DNA from: Bradyrhizobium sp. CB3481
GTDB lineage: Bacteria > Pseudomonadota > Alphaproteobacteria > Rhizobiales > Xanthobacteraceae
Direction of reading: 5' to 3'
NCBI RefSeq assembly: GCF_029714305.1
Contig: NZ_CP121647.1
Coordinates: forward strand, 4,112,501-4,176,500
Length of the DNA: 64,000 bases
The notes beneath the pieces are model-generated. The model was not told the origin of the DNA. It did no database searches and saw only the letters and a list, made by a program, of their open reading frames with translations. Shown piece by piece: positions 7,871-17,346 of the stretch (positions are counted from its first letter, which is position 1; every line of letters begins with the position of its first letter). The translations under genes and the position numbers were made by a program.

Positions 7871-10800
7871 AGTCACCCGTCAAATCACCTGCGGCGCTAT
7901 TGGCCCCCGGCCGCGCGCTGACTTTCGCCAATGTCGCAGAGGGTGCCGAAGGCCTCGTCATTTCGGATCTTGCTCGGGCGGTCGCGGCGAAACCGAAACC
8001 GCCGGCCGTAAGCCTTGCGGTGGTGTGCCGCGATGGCCCGCGGATGCAGCAGCTCGCGCGGGCGCTGGAGTTCTTCGCGCCCGATCTGCCGGTGATGCAG
8101 TTTCCGGCCTGGGACTGCCAGCCCTATGACCGCGTGTCGCCGCATGGCGGCATCCTGGCGCAGCGTCTGACCACGCTGGCGCGGCTATCGCGCCTGCAGG
8201 GCAGCGACAAGCCGCTGATCGTGCTGACGACCGTGAACGCGATCGTGCAGCGCGTGCCGGCGCGCGAGGTGGTGGCGGCGCAGGCGTTGTCGGTCGCGCC
8301 GGGTCATGTCGTGCCGATGGACTCGATCGTCGCCTGGCTGGAGCACAATGGTTATAACCGCTCCTCCACGGTACGTGAGCCCGGTGAATATGCCGTGCGT
8401 GGTGGCATCCTCGACCTGTTTCCGGCCGGGCTGGAGCAGCCGGTGCGCTTCGACTTTTTCGGCGACAGCCTGGAATCGATCCGCACCTTCGATGCGGAAA
8501 CCCAGCGCACGTTGCTCGACATGCGCGCGCTCGACCTGGTGCCGATCTCGGAATTCCAGCTCGTCACCGAAACCATCCGCCGTTTCCGCATGGGCTATGT
8601 CGCGACGTTCGGCGCGCCGCAGCGCGACGATCAACTCTATGAGGCTGTCAGCGAAGGCCGCCGCCATCCAGGCATGGAGCACTGGCTGCCGCTGTTCCAG
8701 GAGCGGATGGACACGCTGTTCGACTATCTCGACGGCGCGCCTGTAGCGATCGAGCCGCAGAGCGAGGACGCCGCCCGCGAACGCTTCAAGCAGATCGCGG
8801 ATTATTACGAGGCGAGGCGCGAGGCGCTGGAGCATCCGGGGTCAGGTGCGATCTACAAGCCGCTGCCGCCGGATCGGCTCTATCTGGCGGAAACGGAGTG
8901 GACGACGCGGCTGGGCGAGGCTGCCGTCGCGCGGCTGACGCCATTTGCGGTGCCCGATGGCGCCGCCGACGTCTTCGACGCCGGGGCGAGGCAGGGCCGC
9001 AACTTCACGCCGGAGCGCACTGACACTTCGGTCAATGTGTTCGAATCCGTGGTGGCGCATGTGCTGGCGCTGCAGGCGCAGCGCAAGAAGGTGGTGATCA
9101 CGCTGTGGAGCGAGGGCTCGCGCGACCGCATGGCGAGCATGCTGAGGGACCACAAGCTCGTCAACATCACCAGCGTCAATACCTGGCGGACGGTGCAGGC
9201 GACGCCGCGCAACGAGGCCATGCTGGCGGTCGTCGGCATGGAGAGCGGTTTCGAAACCGACGAATTCGCCGTCATCAGCGAGCAGGACATTCTCGGCGAC
9301 CGCCTGGTGCGGCCGCGCAAGGCGAGCCGCAAGCTCGAAAACTTCATCTCTGAGGTCACGAGCCTTGCGACCGGCGATCTCGTCGTGCATGTCGAGCACG
9401 GTATCGGCCGCTTCGTCGGCTTGCAGACGATCGAGGTCGGCGGCGCGCCGCATGACTGTCTCGAACTGCATTACGCCGCCGAAACAAAACTGTTTCTGCC
9501 CGTCGAGAATATCGAGCTTCTTTCGCGCTACGGTTCCGAGGGCACCACTGTCGAACTCGACCGTCTCGGCGGCAGCGGCTGGCAGGCCCGTAAGGCCAAG
9601 CTGAAGAACCGCATCCGCGAGATCGCGGGCGAACTGATCAAGATCGCCGCTGAGCGGCACCTGCACGAAGCGCCGAAAATGCCGGTGCAGCCGCATGTCT
9701 ATGACGAGTTCTGCGCGCGCTTTCCCTATGAGGAGACCGAGGACCAGCTTGGGGCCATCACCTCGACGCTGAAGGACCTCGAAAGCGGCCGTCCCATGGA
9801 CCGGCTGATCTGCGGCGACGTCGGCTTCGGCAAGACCGAGGTGGCGCTGCGTGCGGCATTCGCCGTCGCCCTCGAAGGCAAGCAAGTCGCGGTCGTGGTG
9901 CCGACCACGCTGCTGGCGCGCCAGCACAGCAGGAATTTTGCCGAGCGATTCCGCGGCTTCCCGGTCAATGTCGCGCAGGCTTCGCGCCTGATCCCGGCCA
10001 AAGAGCTGACGCAGGTCAAGAAGGGGCTGACGGACGGCAATGTCGATATCGTCATTGGCACCCATGCGCTGCTTGGCAAATCGATCAAGTTCAAGGACCT
10101 CGGGCTATTGATCGTCGACGAGGAACAGCATTTTGGCGTCAGCCACAAGGAGCGGCTGAAGCAGCTGCGGGCACAGGTCCATGTGCTGACGCTGAGCGCA
10201 ACGCCAATTCCGCGCACCCTTCAACTAGCTTTGACCGGCGTGCGCGATCTCTCGATCATCGCCTCGCCTCCGGTCGATCGCCTCGCGGTACGCACCTTTG
10301 TGGCGCCGCATGATCCCCTGATGATCCGCGAGGCGCTGCTTCGCGAGCGCTACCGCGGCGGGCAGGCGTTCTACGTGGTGCCGCGCATCGAGGACCTCGC
10401 CAGCGTCAAGGACTTCCTCGACAAGAACGTGCCGGAGATGAAGGTCGCGGTTGCGCATGGCCAGATGCCGCCGACCGTGATCGAGGACATCATGTCGGCG
10501 TTCTACGACGGCAAATACGACGTCTTGCTCTCGACCACGATCGTCGAGTCCGGTCTCGACATCCCGAACGCCAACACGCTGATCGTGCACCGCGCCGACA
10601 TGTTCGGCCTGGCGCAGCTCTATCAGCTGCGCGGCCGGGTCGGGCGCTCGAAGCTGCGGGCCTATGCGCTGTTCACGCTGCCGGCGCAGCAGAAGATCAC
10701 TGCCCAGGCCGAACGGCGGCTGAAAGTGCTGCAGTCGCTGGAGACGCTGGGCGCCGGCTTTCAGCTCGCCTCGCACGACCTCGATATCCGCGGCGCCGGC

Positions 10801-11385
10801 AATCTGCTCGGCGAGGAGCAGTCCGGGCACATCAAGGAAGTCGGCTTCGAGCTCTATCAATCGATGCTGGAGGAGGCGATCCTCAACCTCAAGGCCGGCG
10901 TGGTCGAGCCCGCCGCCGATCGCTGGTCGCCGCAGATCACCATCGGCATGCCAGTCCTGATCCCCGAGGATTACGTCAACGACCTCGCGGTGCGGCTGTC
11001 GCTGTATCGCCGGCTCGCCGATCTCGAAACCGACGAGGAGATCGACAATTTCGCCGCCGAGATGCGCGACCGCTTCGGCGTGCTGCCGGACGAGGTCCGC
11101 TATCTCTTCAAGGTCGCGGCGATCAAGGCCTATTGCCGCAGGGCCAATGTCGAGAAGATCGACGCCGGGCCGAAGGGCGCGGTGATCACCTTCCGCGACA
11201 ACAGCTTCGCCCAGCCGGACCGCCTCGTCGCCTTCATCCGCCAGCACGGCCAGGCCGCCAAGGTACGGCCCGACATGAAGGTGGTGTTCCTGCAGACCTG
11301 GAAGACGCCGGAGGAGCGGCTGATGGGCACGACCGAGATCATGCGCCAGCTCGCCAACCTCGCGGAAAGCAAGAAGGCGGCGTAG
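7867..11385 (+). CDS. mfd: Mfd, transcription-repair coupling factor
   Basis: 1172 residues, the full family length. Mfd removes RNA polymerase stalled at lesions and recruits UvrA. The N-terminal UvrB-like module includes FPAWDCQPYDRVSPH; the RNAP-interaction domain contains GDLVVHVEHGIGRFVGL. The translocase motor has Walker A GDVGFGKT near residue 650, PTTLLARQH, a DEEQ box (VDEEQHFG) near 751, SATPIPRTLQ, AHGQM, and TTIVESGLDIPNANTLIV with QLRGRVGRS. The C-terminal D7 regulatory domain follows. Both halves are intact. Confidence 0.98.
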   Translation: MKSPVKSPAALLAPGRALTFANVAEGAEGLVISDLARAVAAKPKPPAVSLAVVCRDGPRMQQLARALEFFAPDLPVMQFPAWDCQPYDRVSPHGGILAQRLTTLARLSRLQGSDKPLIVLTTVNAIVQRVPAREVVAAQALSVAPGHVVPMDSIVAWLEHNGYNRSSTVREPGEYAVRGGILDLFPAGLEQPVRFDFFGDSLESIRTFDAETQRTLLDMRALDLVPISEFQLVTETIRRFRMGYVATFGAPQRDDQLYEAVSEGRRHPGMEHWLPLFQERMDTLFDYLDGAPVAIEPQSEDAARERFKQIADYYEARREALEHPGSGAIYKPLPPDRLYLAETEWTTRLGEAAVARLTPFAVPDGAADVFDAGARQGRNFTPERTDTSVNVFESVVAHVLALQAQRKKVVITLWSEGSRDRMASMLRDHKLVNITSVNTWRTVQATPRNEAMLAVVGMESGFETDEFAVISEQDILGDRLVRPRKASRKLENFISEVTSLATGDLVVHVEHGIGRFVGLQTIEVGGAPHDCLELHYAAETKLFLPVENIELLSRYGSEGTTVELDRLGGSGWQARKAKLKNRIREIAGELIKIAAERHLHEAPKMPVQPHVYDEFCARFPYEETEDQLGAITSTLKDLESGRPMDRLICGDVGFGKTEVALRAAFAVALEGKQVAVVVPTTLLARQHSRNFAERFRGFPVNVAQASRLIPAKELTQVKKGLTDGNVDIVIGTHALLGKSIKFKDLGLLIVDEEQHFGVSHKERLKQLRAQVHVLTLSATPIPRTLQLALTGVRDLSIIASPPVDRLAVRTFVAPHDPLMIREALLRERYRGGQAFYVVPRIEDLASVKDFLDKNVPEMKVAVAHGQMPPTVIEDIMSAFYDGKYDVLLSTTIVESGLDIPNANTLIVHRADMFGLAQLYQLRGRVGRSKLRAYALFTLPAQQKITAQAERRLKVLQSLETLGAGFQLASHDLDIRGAGNLLGEEQSGHIKEVGFELYQSMLEEAILNLKAGVVEPAADRWSPQITIGMPVLIPEDYVNDLAVRLSLYRRLADLETDEEIDNFAAEMRDRFGVLPDEVRYLFKVAAIKAYCRRANVEKIDAGPKGAVITFRDNSFAQPDRLVAFIRQHGQAAKVRPDMKVVFLQTWKTPEERLMGTTEIMRQLANLAESKKAA

Positions 11386-11395
11386 TTGGTCTTGT

Positions 11396-11512
11396 GTCCC
11401 GAACGCGGTGCGGCGCGAAGCGCTGCGCCGCAGAGCCGGGACTCACTTTCGGCTGCGGATGGACCCCGGATCAGCAGTCACCGCTGACGCGCTGCGCAGC
11501 GTCCGGGGAACG
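11396..11512. repeat. GC-rich imperfect palindromic intergenic element
   Basis: The gap after mfd is filled by a GC-rich element with imperfect mirror arms: CCCGAACGCGGTGCGGCGCG on the left, CGCGCTGCGCAGCGTCCGGG on the right, and an internal hairpin GCGAAGCGCTGCGCCGC. It lies between convergent genes (mfd and the GGDEF-like gene) and may end both transcripts. No protein-coding signal was found. Confidence 0.6.
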
Positions 11513-11530
11513 GTGCCGCCAGAGATAGGG

Positions 11531-12775
11531 CTACGACGCCACCCGGCGTCCATCCTCCTGCAGCCGCGACCGCAGCGATTTTGCGGAATCGTTCGGCAGC
11601 AGCGTTGCGACCGATACCGTTGGGTCCGAGGGCGTATCGCGCCTGCCGTGGCTGGTATGGCGCATCACGCTCGATAGGCGCCGCGCGATGGTATGGGCCG
11701 TCTTCAGGTCGGCCTCAGTGAACACCACGACCACGGAGCCGTCTTCCTGGGCGGCGCCAAAATCCATCCGCCGCATCAGGCGGCTGATGATCCGCGCGCC
11801 GTCGAATTGCGCGCGGGGATGGTCGGGATCGAACGCAAAGCGGGCGACTGACAATCCGCCGCCGCGTTGCTGGGTCTGGTAGACGGCGCTGGCGAAGTCG
11901 CGCTCGAAGGCCTCCACCGTGAGCAGTCCGGTCCGTGCGTCGATCAGGCCATCGGCATCGATGGCCTTCAATGTACGGGCGAGATGCGCCTCGAAGGCGT
12001 GCTGGCGGACCAGCGGCAGCGCCGTTGCCACCACGTTGGAGGCGTCGCCGGAGATCATTTCGAGGTTCGGCAGATCGTAGGTTGGCGCAAGGTCACCCAC
12101 CGTCACCACGACCGGAAGGTTGCGGAAGCGGGCGTCCTCCGTCAGCACGGTCAGGAAGGCATCGATCACGCGAAGGCTGAAGCCTTCGCCGAGTACAATG
12201 CCGTCGATGTCGCGGGCGTTGAGATGTTTGGCCGCTGCTTCGATCGAGAGCGCGCCGACCACGCCGATGCGCTCGCCAAGCGCAACCGAAAGCGCGGGAT
12301 AGGCGCCGCCGCGGCCCACCAGCAGCACCGTGGCGTCGCGCGCCGGGTCGATCTGCGACAGCGTCATCGGTGCCGCCGGGACGAGGCGGCGCATCACGGT
12401 CGCATGCAACGACCGTATGCGCAGCGCGGCGCGCAGGCGGCCCACCAGGCGGTCGATCCCGCCTTGTTGGGCTTGCGCGTCCTGGCTCTGAAAGAACGGA
12501 ATGACATTGTCCGGAATGGCGGCCGGCGGGTCGACTGCGACCAGGGGCAGATAAGGCTGGCGCGCTGCGACCCGCGCTGCCAGCTCAGCCAGTTCGGCTT
12601 CGTTGGTGGCAGAGGGGGCGGCTAGCACGGCAGCGGGCTGCACCTGTTCGACGGCCCGCGCGGAATCCGTCCATTCGGTTTCGATCACCGGAAACAGCTT
12701 CGCGGCATCGAGCGCGGCGGCAAAAGGCGGCCGTCTCGCGGTCGACACGACGAGGATCGGGCCTTGCTGGGACAT
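11531..12775 (-). CDS. Degenerate GGDEF-like cytoplasmic protein
   Basis: 414 residues with no signal peptide or membrane segment. The first ~270 residues contain alternating strands and helices suggesting two receiver-like folds (VLLVGRGGAYPALSVALGERI; RNLPVVVTVGD). The C-terminal third begins DARTGLLTVEAFERDF, the typical opening of a GGDEF domain, and continues through RISRLMRRMDFGAAQEDGSVVVVFTEADL. At the position of the GG(D/E)EF active loop the sequence reads EDGSVVVVF, so the metal- and GTP-binding residues are missing. It is probably catalytically dead and may bind a nucleotide or partner. Function unknown. Confidence 0.7.
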   Translation of the reverse strand: MSQQGPILVVSTARRPPFAAALDAAKLFPVIETEWTDSARAVEQVQPAAVLAAPSATNEAELAELAARVAARQPYLPLVAVDPPAAIPDNVIPFFQSQDAQAQQGGIDRLVGRLRAALRIRSLHATVMRRLVPAAPMTLSQIDPARDATVLLVGRGGAYPALSVALGERIGVVGALSIEAAAKHLNARDIDGIVLGEGFSLRVIDAFLTVLTEDARFRNLPVVVTVGDLAPTYDLPNLEMISGDASNVVATALPLVRQHAFEAHLARTLKAIDADGLIDARTGLLTVEAFERDFASAVYQTQQRGGGLSVARFAFDPDHPRAQFDGARIISRLMRRMDFGAAQEDGSVVVVFTEADLKTAHTIARRLSSVMRHTSHGRRDTPSDPTVSVATLLPNDSAKSLRSRLQEDGRRVAS

Positions 12776-12867
12776 CTTGGAAACTCGGATCAGGCGCGGA
12801 CTTGCGACCGCCCGATCCTAATTTGCGGCGCTTAATGCGCCGTCAACGGAGGACCATCAAAAGGTGC

Positions 12868-14373
12868 TCAGGCAGCGCTGCTCCGATCGCGAAAGGCTTC
12901 CACCATCAAGGGGTTAAGGCCTAGCTCTGTCAGCGCATCGCGAGCGCGGGCGTTGTCGAGCGCACGGCCGGCGAGGCGGTGGCCGCTCAGGCGGTCGGGC
13001 AGCGCGGTCAAGAGCGCCCCCTGGCCGAGCCGGCGCGCCCATTCCTGCAGGTCCTGGGCGAGGAAGCGGTAGCCGCCGACGGCCATCACGCCGGATGGCG
13101 GCGCGGTGATGTTGATCGCGCCGGTCACGCGGTCGAGCCGCGCCGCATAATCCGTATCGACATAGTCGCGCGGCGGCGCCGCGATCATGGAGTCGCTCGG
13201 CGGCGGAGGCGGCGCATAGGCCGCGACCGGCACCATCGGCCCGCGCAATCCCAGCGTTCCCCGCGTTGTCAGCAGGACTTCGCCCGCGATCGACGCCCCC
13301 GGCAAATCGCGTGGTGCGCCGTGGGGGCCGGGCTTAATCGGGGCCGGCGAGCCGTCTTCCGCGATCCGGCGTGCGCCGAACAGGCCGGCCTCGCCAAACA
13401 GATAGACGTCCGTCAGCGTCGCGTTTTTCGTCCCCCAGCCCGCGCTGGAGCCGACCTGCTCCGGCGTGCGCCACAGGCCGATGACATGGCGCAGGCTCGG
13501 CATCCGCGCGGCAAGGTCCATTTCGTCCAGCCGCAGCGCCAGCCCCGCCGGCGCAATCAGCGTGTCGCAACGCTGTTCGCTGACCTGCTGTTCGAGCACC
13601 TCGTCGTCGAACGGATGGTGCAGCACCAGCGTTCCGCCCGACAGCAGCCAAAGCGCCAGCGAGGAGGCGAGGCCGGCAAACGACATCGGCGAGAAGGCCG
13701 ACAGTACGGTCGCGCCCTGCGGCACATCGCTTTCGAGTGAGATGGCAAGGCCGCCGGCAATCAGGCTGAGATGGGCGCGCGGCACCGGCCGGAAGCCGTC
13801 CGCGGTGACGTCGAAGGAAATCAGCGCCGGCTTGCGGCCGTCCTGGATCACGGCGCGCGCGGTCGGGGATTCCCGGAAGATCGCGTTATCGAGCGAGGCC
13901 ATGCCTTCGGGCAGGTCGCTGCCGAAGCCGCAGACGTGGCGGATCGAGAACGCCTCGGCGGCGGCATTCATGGCGAGGTCCGAATAGATTACGCCGTCGA
14001 CCTTGCCGATGGTCACGATCGCCCGCGCTGCGGTGCGATTGAGCGCCATGGTCAGTTCCGACTGCCGCCAGAGCAGCGGCAGCACCGCGACGACGAGGCC
14101 GGCGCGGAAGGCGGCAAGCACCGTGATCGCGAATTCGATGGTGTTCGGCAGCTGGACGGCGATCACCGAATTGGACGGCAGGCCGGATTCGATGAAATGC
14201 GCCGCGAGCGACGAAATCATGCGGTCGGCCTGCGCAAAGGTCAGGCGCTTCGGCGGCTGGCCGGTGATGCGCACCTTGTTGGGCGGATCGACCAGTGCCA
14301 TCGCATCCGGCTGGCGTGCCAGATTCCGTTTGAACAGCGTATCGAGGGTTGGCGAAGCGGTGGGCTGGGTCAC
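12868..14373 (-). CDS. Degenerate class-I adenylate-forming enzyme (AMP-binding/acyl-CoA synthetase-like)
   Basis: 501 residues with the fold pattern of the acyl-CoA synthetase family: N-terminal LFKRNLARQPDAMALVDPP, TFAQADRMISSLAAHFIESGL, SVIAVQLPNTIEFAITVLAAFRAG, and a middle VLSAFSPMSFAGLASSLALWLLSGGTLVLHHPFDDE. The usual A3 P-loop (TSGTTGxPKG) is replaced by ISFDVTADGFRPVPR, and the C-terminal A8/A10 region (YAARLDRVTGAINI) lacks a clear catalytic lysine. It probably descends from an active ligase but may no longer adenylate a substrate. Transcribed in the same direction as the GGDEF-like gene, 92 bases from it, so they may share a transcript. Confidence 0.75.
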   Translation of the reverse strand: MTQPTASPTLDTLFKRNLARQPDAMALVDPPNKVRITGQPPKRLTFAQADRMISSLAAHFIESGLPSNSVIAVQLPNTIEFAITVLAAFRAGLVVAVLPLLWRQSELTMALNRTAARAIVTIGKVDGVIYSDLAMNAAAEAFSIRHVCGFGSDLPEGMASLDNAIFRESPTARAVIQDGRKPALISFDVTADGFRPVPRAHLSLIAGGLAISLESDVPQGATVLSAFSPMSFAGLASSLALWLLSGGTLVLHHPFDDEVLEQQVSEQRCDTLIAPAGLALRLDEMDLAARMPSLRHVIGLWRTPEQVGSSAGWGTKNATLTDVYLFGEAGLFGARRIAEDGSPAPIKPGPHGAPRDLPGASIAGEVLLTTRGTLGLRGPMVPVAAYAPPPPPSDSMIAAPPRDYVDTDYAARLDRVTGAINITAPPSGVMAVGGYRFLAQDLQEWARRLGQGALLTALPDRLSGHRLAGRALDNARARDALTELGLNPLMVEAFRDRSSAA

Positions 14374-14415
14374 GGTGTTACGTCGGCTCTATGAGGGTTG
14401 CACCACGTGGTGAGT

Positions 14416-16275
14416 TCACTTCGCTTGCGGCTTGTGCCACCAAGTTTCCGGAAGGTAGCCGGATAGCGCAGTCGCTGCAGGAATTTCTATCCGATTCCAC
14501 CGCGCAATCCATTGCTCCTGCACGTTAAACACAGGGATCGCGTAGAAACCTGAGATCAGGGCGCGGTCGAGCGCCCGCACGGCGGAAACGAAGGCGGGAC
14601 GCTCGCGCGCCTCGAGCAGGGCTGCGATCATGGCGTCGATGGCGGGCTCTTTGGCGCCCATGTAGTTCCGCGTGCCCGTGATGTCGGCGGCTTGGCTGCC
14701 CCAATAGAAGGACTGCTCATTGCCGGGGGACAGCGACTGGTCCCAACGGTTCTGCAGCATGTCGAACTCGTAGCCGAGCCGGCGCTGGTCGAACTGCACG
14801 GGATCGACAGCGCGCACGCTGGCCTCGATGCCGGCGCGCTTGAGATCACGCTGATAGGCGAGCCCGATGCGCTCCTGGTCCCGCGTCGTCACCAGGATTT
14901 CGAAAGAGAGCGGCGTCTTGGTCGAACGCTGCCGCAGCACGGCCCCGTCGAGGTCATATCCGGCCTCCGACAACAGGCTCAGCGCCTGGCGCAGCGTCGT
15001 GCGATCGCGGCCCGACCCGTCGGTGACGGGCAGGCGATAGCTGCCATCGAGAATGTCGGGCCGGATGCGGTCGGCGAATGGCTTCAGCAGCTCGCGCTCG
15101 CGCTCGTCGGCAGGCCGGCCATAGGCGGACAGTTCGGATCCTGCAAAGAAGCCGGCTGAGCGGGCATACAGGCCGAAGAAATAGTTGCGGTTGATCCACT
15201 CGAAATCGAACAGCAGCGTCAGCGCCTGCCGGACGCGGATGTCCGAGAACATTGGCCGGCGGGTGTTGAACACCAGGAATTCCGACGGCTGCGGCATGCC
15301 GGTCTTGATGGTGTCGCGGATCAGATCGCCGCTTTTGGCCGCCGGAAAATCGTAGCCGTCGTGCCAGCGCAGCGGCTCGTACTCGACGCGAAAGTCATAG
15401 AGGCCGCGCTTGAACGCCTCGAACTGGCTGTTGGCCTCGCGGAAGTAATCGAGCCTGATCTCGTCGAAGTTCCAGAGGCCGCGGTTGACCGGTAGGTCGC
15501 GCCCCCAGTAATCGGGATTGCGGGTCAGCGTGACGCTGGCGCCGGGCTTGACGGCGGTGACGCGATAGGGGCCGGAACCGATCGGTCCGGTCATCGTGGT
15601 TTCCTCGAATGTCGCGGGATCGACCGCGTGCCGCGGCAGGACCGGCATCAGGCCAATGATCAGCGGCAGCTCGCGGTCGTTCGCACCGCCGAAATCGAAC
15701 CGAACGGTGAGCGGATCGGTCGCCTCGGCTTTTGCGACTTTGGAATAATACTGGCGGTGGTTGGGGCGGCCCTTGTCGCGCAGCAGCGCCCAGGAAAACA
15801 CGACGTCCTCGGCCGTCACCGGCTTGCCGTCGGAAAAGCGCGCCTTGGGGTCGAGATGGAAGGTGACGTAGCTGCGCGCATCGTCGGTCTCGACGCTCCT
15901 GGCCAAGAGGCCATAGAGCGTGAATGCCTCGTCATTGCCGCGCGTCATCAGGCTCTCGACCACAAAGCCCCGCATCTGCTGAACGGCGAGGCCGCGGACG
16001 ATCTGGGGATTGAGGCTGTCGAAAGTTCCAAGAACGCCCCAGACCAGCCGCCCGCCCTTTGGCGCATCGGGATTGGCGTAAGGCATGTGCGTGAAACCGG
16101 CTGAGAGGGCAGGCTCGCCATGCATCGCGAGCGCGTGGCTTTCGGCCGCCTTCGCCGAACCAAGCGGCGCAAACAGGGTTACACCTAGCGCGAGGGCGCT
16201 CCACGCCACTACACGCAGCGGGATACGCCCGGAAGAGGGCACAGACAGGCGAAGATTTGATTCGAAAATTCGCAC
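14416..16275 (-). CDS. Family-5 extracellular solute-binding protein (YejA-like)
   Basis: Periplasmic substrate-binding component of a peptide/microcin-C type ABC importer. A GTG at 16275 gives 619 residues, close to YejA (about 600), with a good signal peptide (RVVAWSALALGVTLFAPLGSAKAA). The mature protein opens with HALAMHGEPALSAGFTHMPYANPDAPKGG, typical of YejA, and contains SFDSLNP-like FDSLNPQIVRG, GSGPYRVTAVKPG and RNPDYWGRDLPVNRG. The frame is open for 132 codons further upstream, but that stretch is basic, lacks a signal peptide and overlaps the ialB leader. No yejB/E/F permease or ATPase genes are adjacent. Confidence 0.85.
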   Translation of the reverse strand: MRIFESNLRLSVPSSGRIPLRVVAWSALALGVTLFAPLGSAKAAESHALAMHGEPALSAGFTHMPYANPDAPKGGRLVWGVLGTFDSLNPQIVRGLAVQQMRGFVVESLMTRGNDEAFTLYGLLARSVETDDARSYVTFHLDPKARFSDGKPVTAEDVVFSWALLRDKGRPNHRQYYSKVAKAEATDPLTVRFDFGGANDRELPLIIGLMPVLPRHAVDPATFEETTMTGPIGSGPYRVTAVKPGASVTLTRNPDYWGRDLPVNRGLWNFDEIRLDYFREANSQFEAFKRGLYDFRVEYEPLRWHDGYDFPAAKSGDLIRDTIKTGMPQPSEFLVFNTRRPMFSDIRVRQALTLLFDFEWINRNYFFGLYARSAGFFAGSELSAYGRPADERERELLKPFADRIRPDILDGSYRLPVTDGSGRDRTTLRQALSLLSEAGYDLDGAVLRQRSTKTPLSFEILVTTRDQERIGLAYQRDLKRAGIEASVRAVDPVQFDQRRLGYEFDMLQNRWDQSLSPGNEQSFYWGSQAADITGTRNYMGAKEPAIDAMIAALLEARERPAFVSAVRALDRALISGFYAIPVFNVQEQWIARWNRIEIPAATALSGYLPETWWHKPQAK

Positions 16276-16502
16276 GAGGAAAGCTTTACCATAGGGCCGG
16301 CCCGGGCTTGCGAGGAACACCAAAGGAGCCTGTCGGCATTGATCTTTTCGCCCGCCGCTGTATTGAAGGCGGGCAGTTTGGCGGCGGGAGCGCCTGTCAC
16401 GTATCCGCCTCAATTGCCAACGAGATAGCCGCCTCAGCGCGGGTAGAGGTGTCGGCGTCTGTAGCGGTTTCGGGCGCTCCGGTTCAGAAAGGGTTTTCCG
16501 CA

Positions 16503-17276
16503 ATGAATTTCCGTATCTTGGCCGGGTCGGGCCAGCCGCGTGGGCAGTTTCTTTCCCTGTTGGCGGCTTCGGCACTCTCGGCAACGTTGATCGCTTCCGG
16601 CGCACAGGCCCAGCAGCCCGCGCCGGCCGCTCCGAAGGCGGCGCCGAAGGCAGCGCCCAAGGGTCCTGCACCCGCCCCGCAGCAAGCTCCGGCCGCCGGC
16701 GCGCCTGCCGCTGCTCCCCAGCCGCAGGAGCAGCAGGTCCAGCTGATCTACGCGCCCTGGACCAAGTTCTGCCTCAAGGGCCAGGAAGCTGGCGCCAAGC
16801 AGGTCTGCTTCACCGGTAAGGACGGCCGCATCGAATCAGGCCAGCCCGTCATTGCCGCCGTGATCATCGAGCCGGAAGGCGAGCCGAAGAAGCTGCTCCG
16901 CGTGACGCTGCCGCTCGGCATGCAGCTCGTGCACGGCACCCGGATCATCGTCGACAGCAACCCGCCGCAGCAGAGCCCCTATGTCATCTGCTTCCAGAAC
17001 GGCTGCATGTCCGACTATGAAGCCACCCCCGAGCTGATTGCCAACCTGAAGAAGGGCCAGAACCTCGTTGTTCAGGCGATCAATTCCAACGGCGCGCCGC
17101 TGACGCTGCCGCTGCCGCTCGCCGGCGAATTCGCCAAGGCCTATGACGGCCCGCCGACCGATCCGAAGCAGTTCGAGGAAAACCAGAAGAAGCTGCAGGA
17201 AGAGCTGCAGAAGCGCGCCGAGGAGCAGCGCAAGAAGCTCGAAGGCGCGGGCGGCGCCAATCCGGCGGCGAAGTAA
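16503..17276 (+). CDS. Invasion-associated locus B (IalB) family secreted protein
   Basis: 257 residues. The ATG at 16503 leads into a signal peptide (LSLLAASALSATLIASGAQA), then a low-complexity Ala/Pro linker with repeated KAAPKAAPKGPAPAP at about residues 38-75. The folded IalB domain starts at WTKFCLKGQEAGAKQVCFTGKDGR and ends near FAKAYDGPP; four cysteines (FCLK, VCFT, ICFQ, GCMS) probably form disulfides. The C-terminus is a charged coiled coil (EENQKKLQEELQKRAEEQRKKLEGA). IalB proteins are periplasmic/outer-membrane-associated in Rhizobiales; in Bartonella a relative aids erythrocyte invasion. Here a cell-envelope role is more likely. Confidence 0.9.
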   Translation: MNFRILAGSGQPRGQFLSLLAASALSATLIASGAQAQQPAPAAPKAAPKAAPKGPAPAPQQAPAAGAPAAAPQPQEQQVQLIYAPWTKFCLKGQEAGAKQVCFTGKDGRIESGQPVIAAVIIEPEGEPKKLLRVTLPLGMQLVHGTRIIVDSNPPQQSPYVICFQNGCMSDYEATPELIANLKKGQNLVVQAINSNGAPLTLPLPLAGEFAKAYDGPPTDPKQFEENQKKLQEELQKRAEEQRKKLEGAGGANPAAK

Positions 17277-17302
17277 GCGCTGACAGCGATTCGCCAAACA
17301 CA

Positions 17303-17326
17303 AAAGGCGCCCCGGTGGGCGCCTTT
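17303..17326. terminator. Bidirectional intrinsic terminator between ialB and hspQ
   Basis: AAAGGCGCCC-CGGT-GGGCGCCTTT forms a 10-bp perfect stem with a 4-base loop, followed by TTTCG on the plus strand and TTTTGTGTTT on the minus strand. It sits between the convergent ialB and hspQ stops and can end both transcripts. Confidence 0.88.
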
Positions 17327-17346
17327 TTCGTTGCGGATATGGACGA

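Noticed and set aside
8842..11247. Large minus-strand frames within mfd
   Set aside because: They are shadows of mfd, which has intact motifs from start to end.
14416..16671. 751-residue version of the YejA-like protein
   Set aside because: The extra N-terminal 132 residues are basic, overlap the ialB leader, and would bury the signal peptide; the GTG at 16275 gives the usual length.
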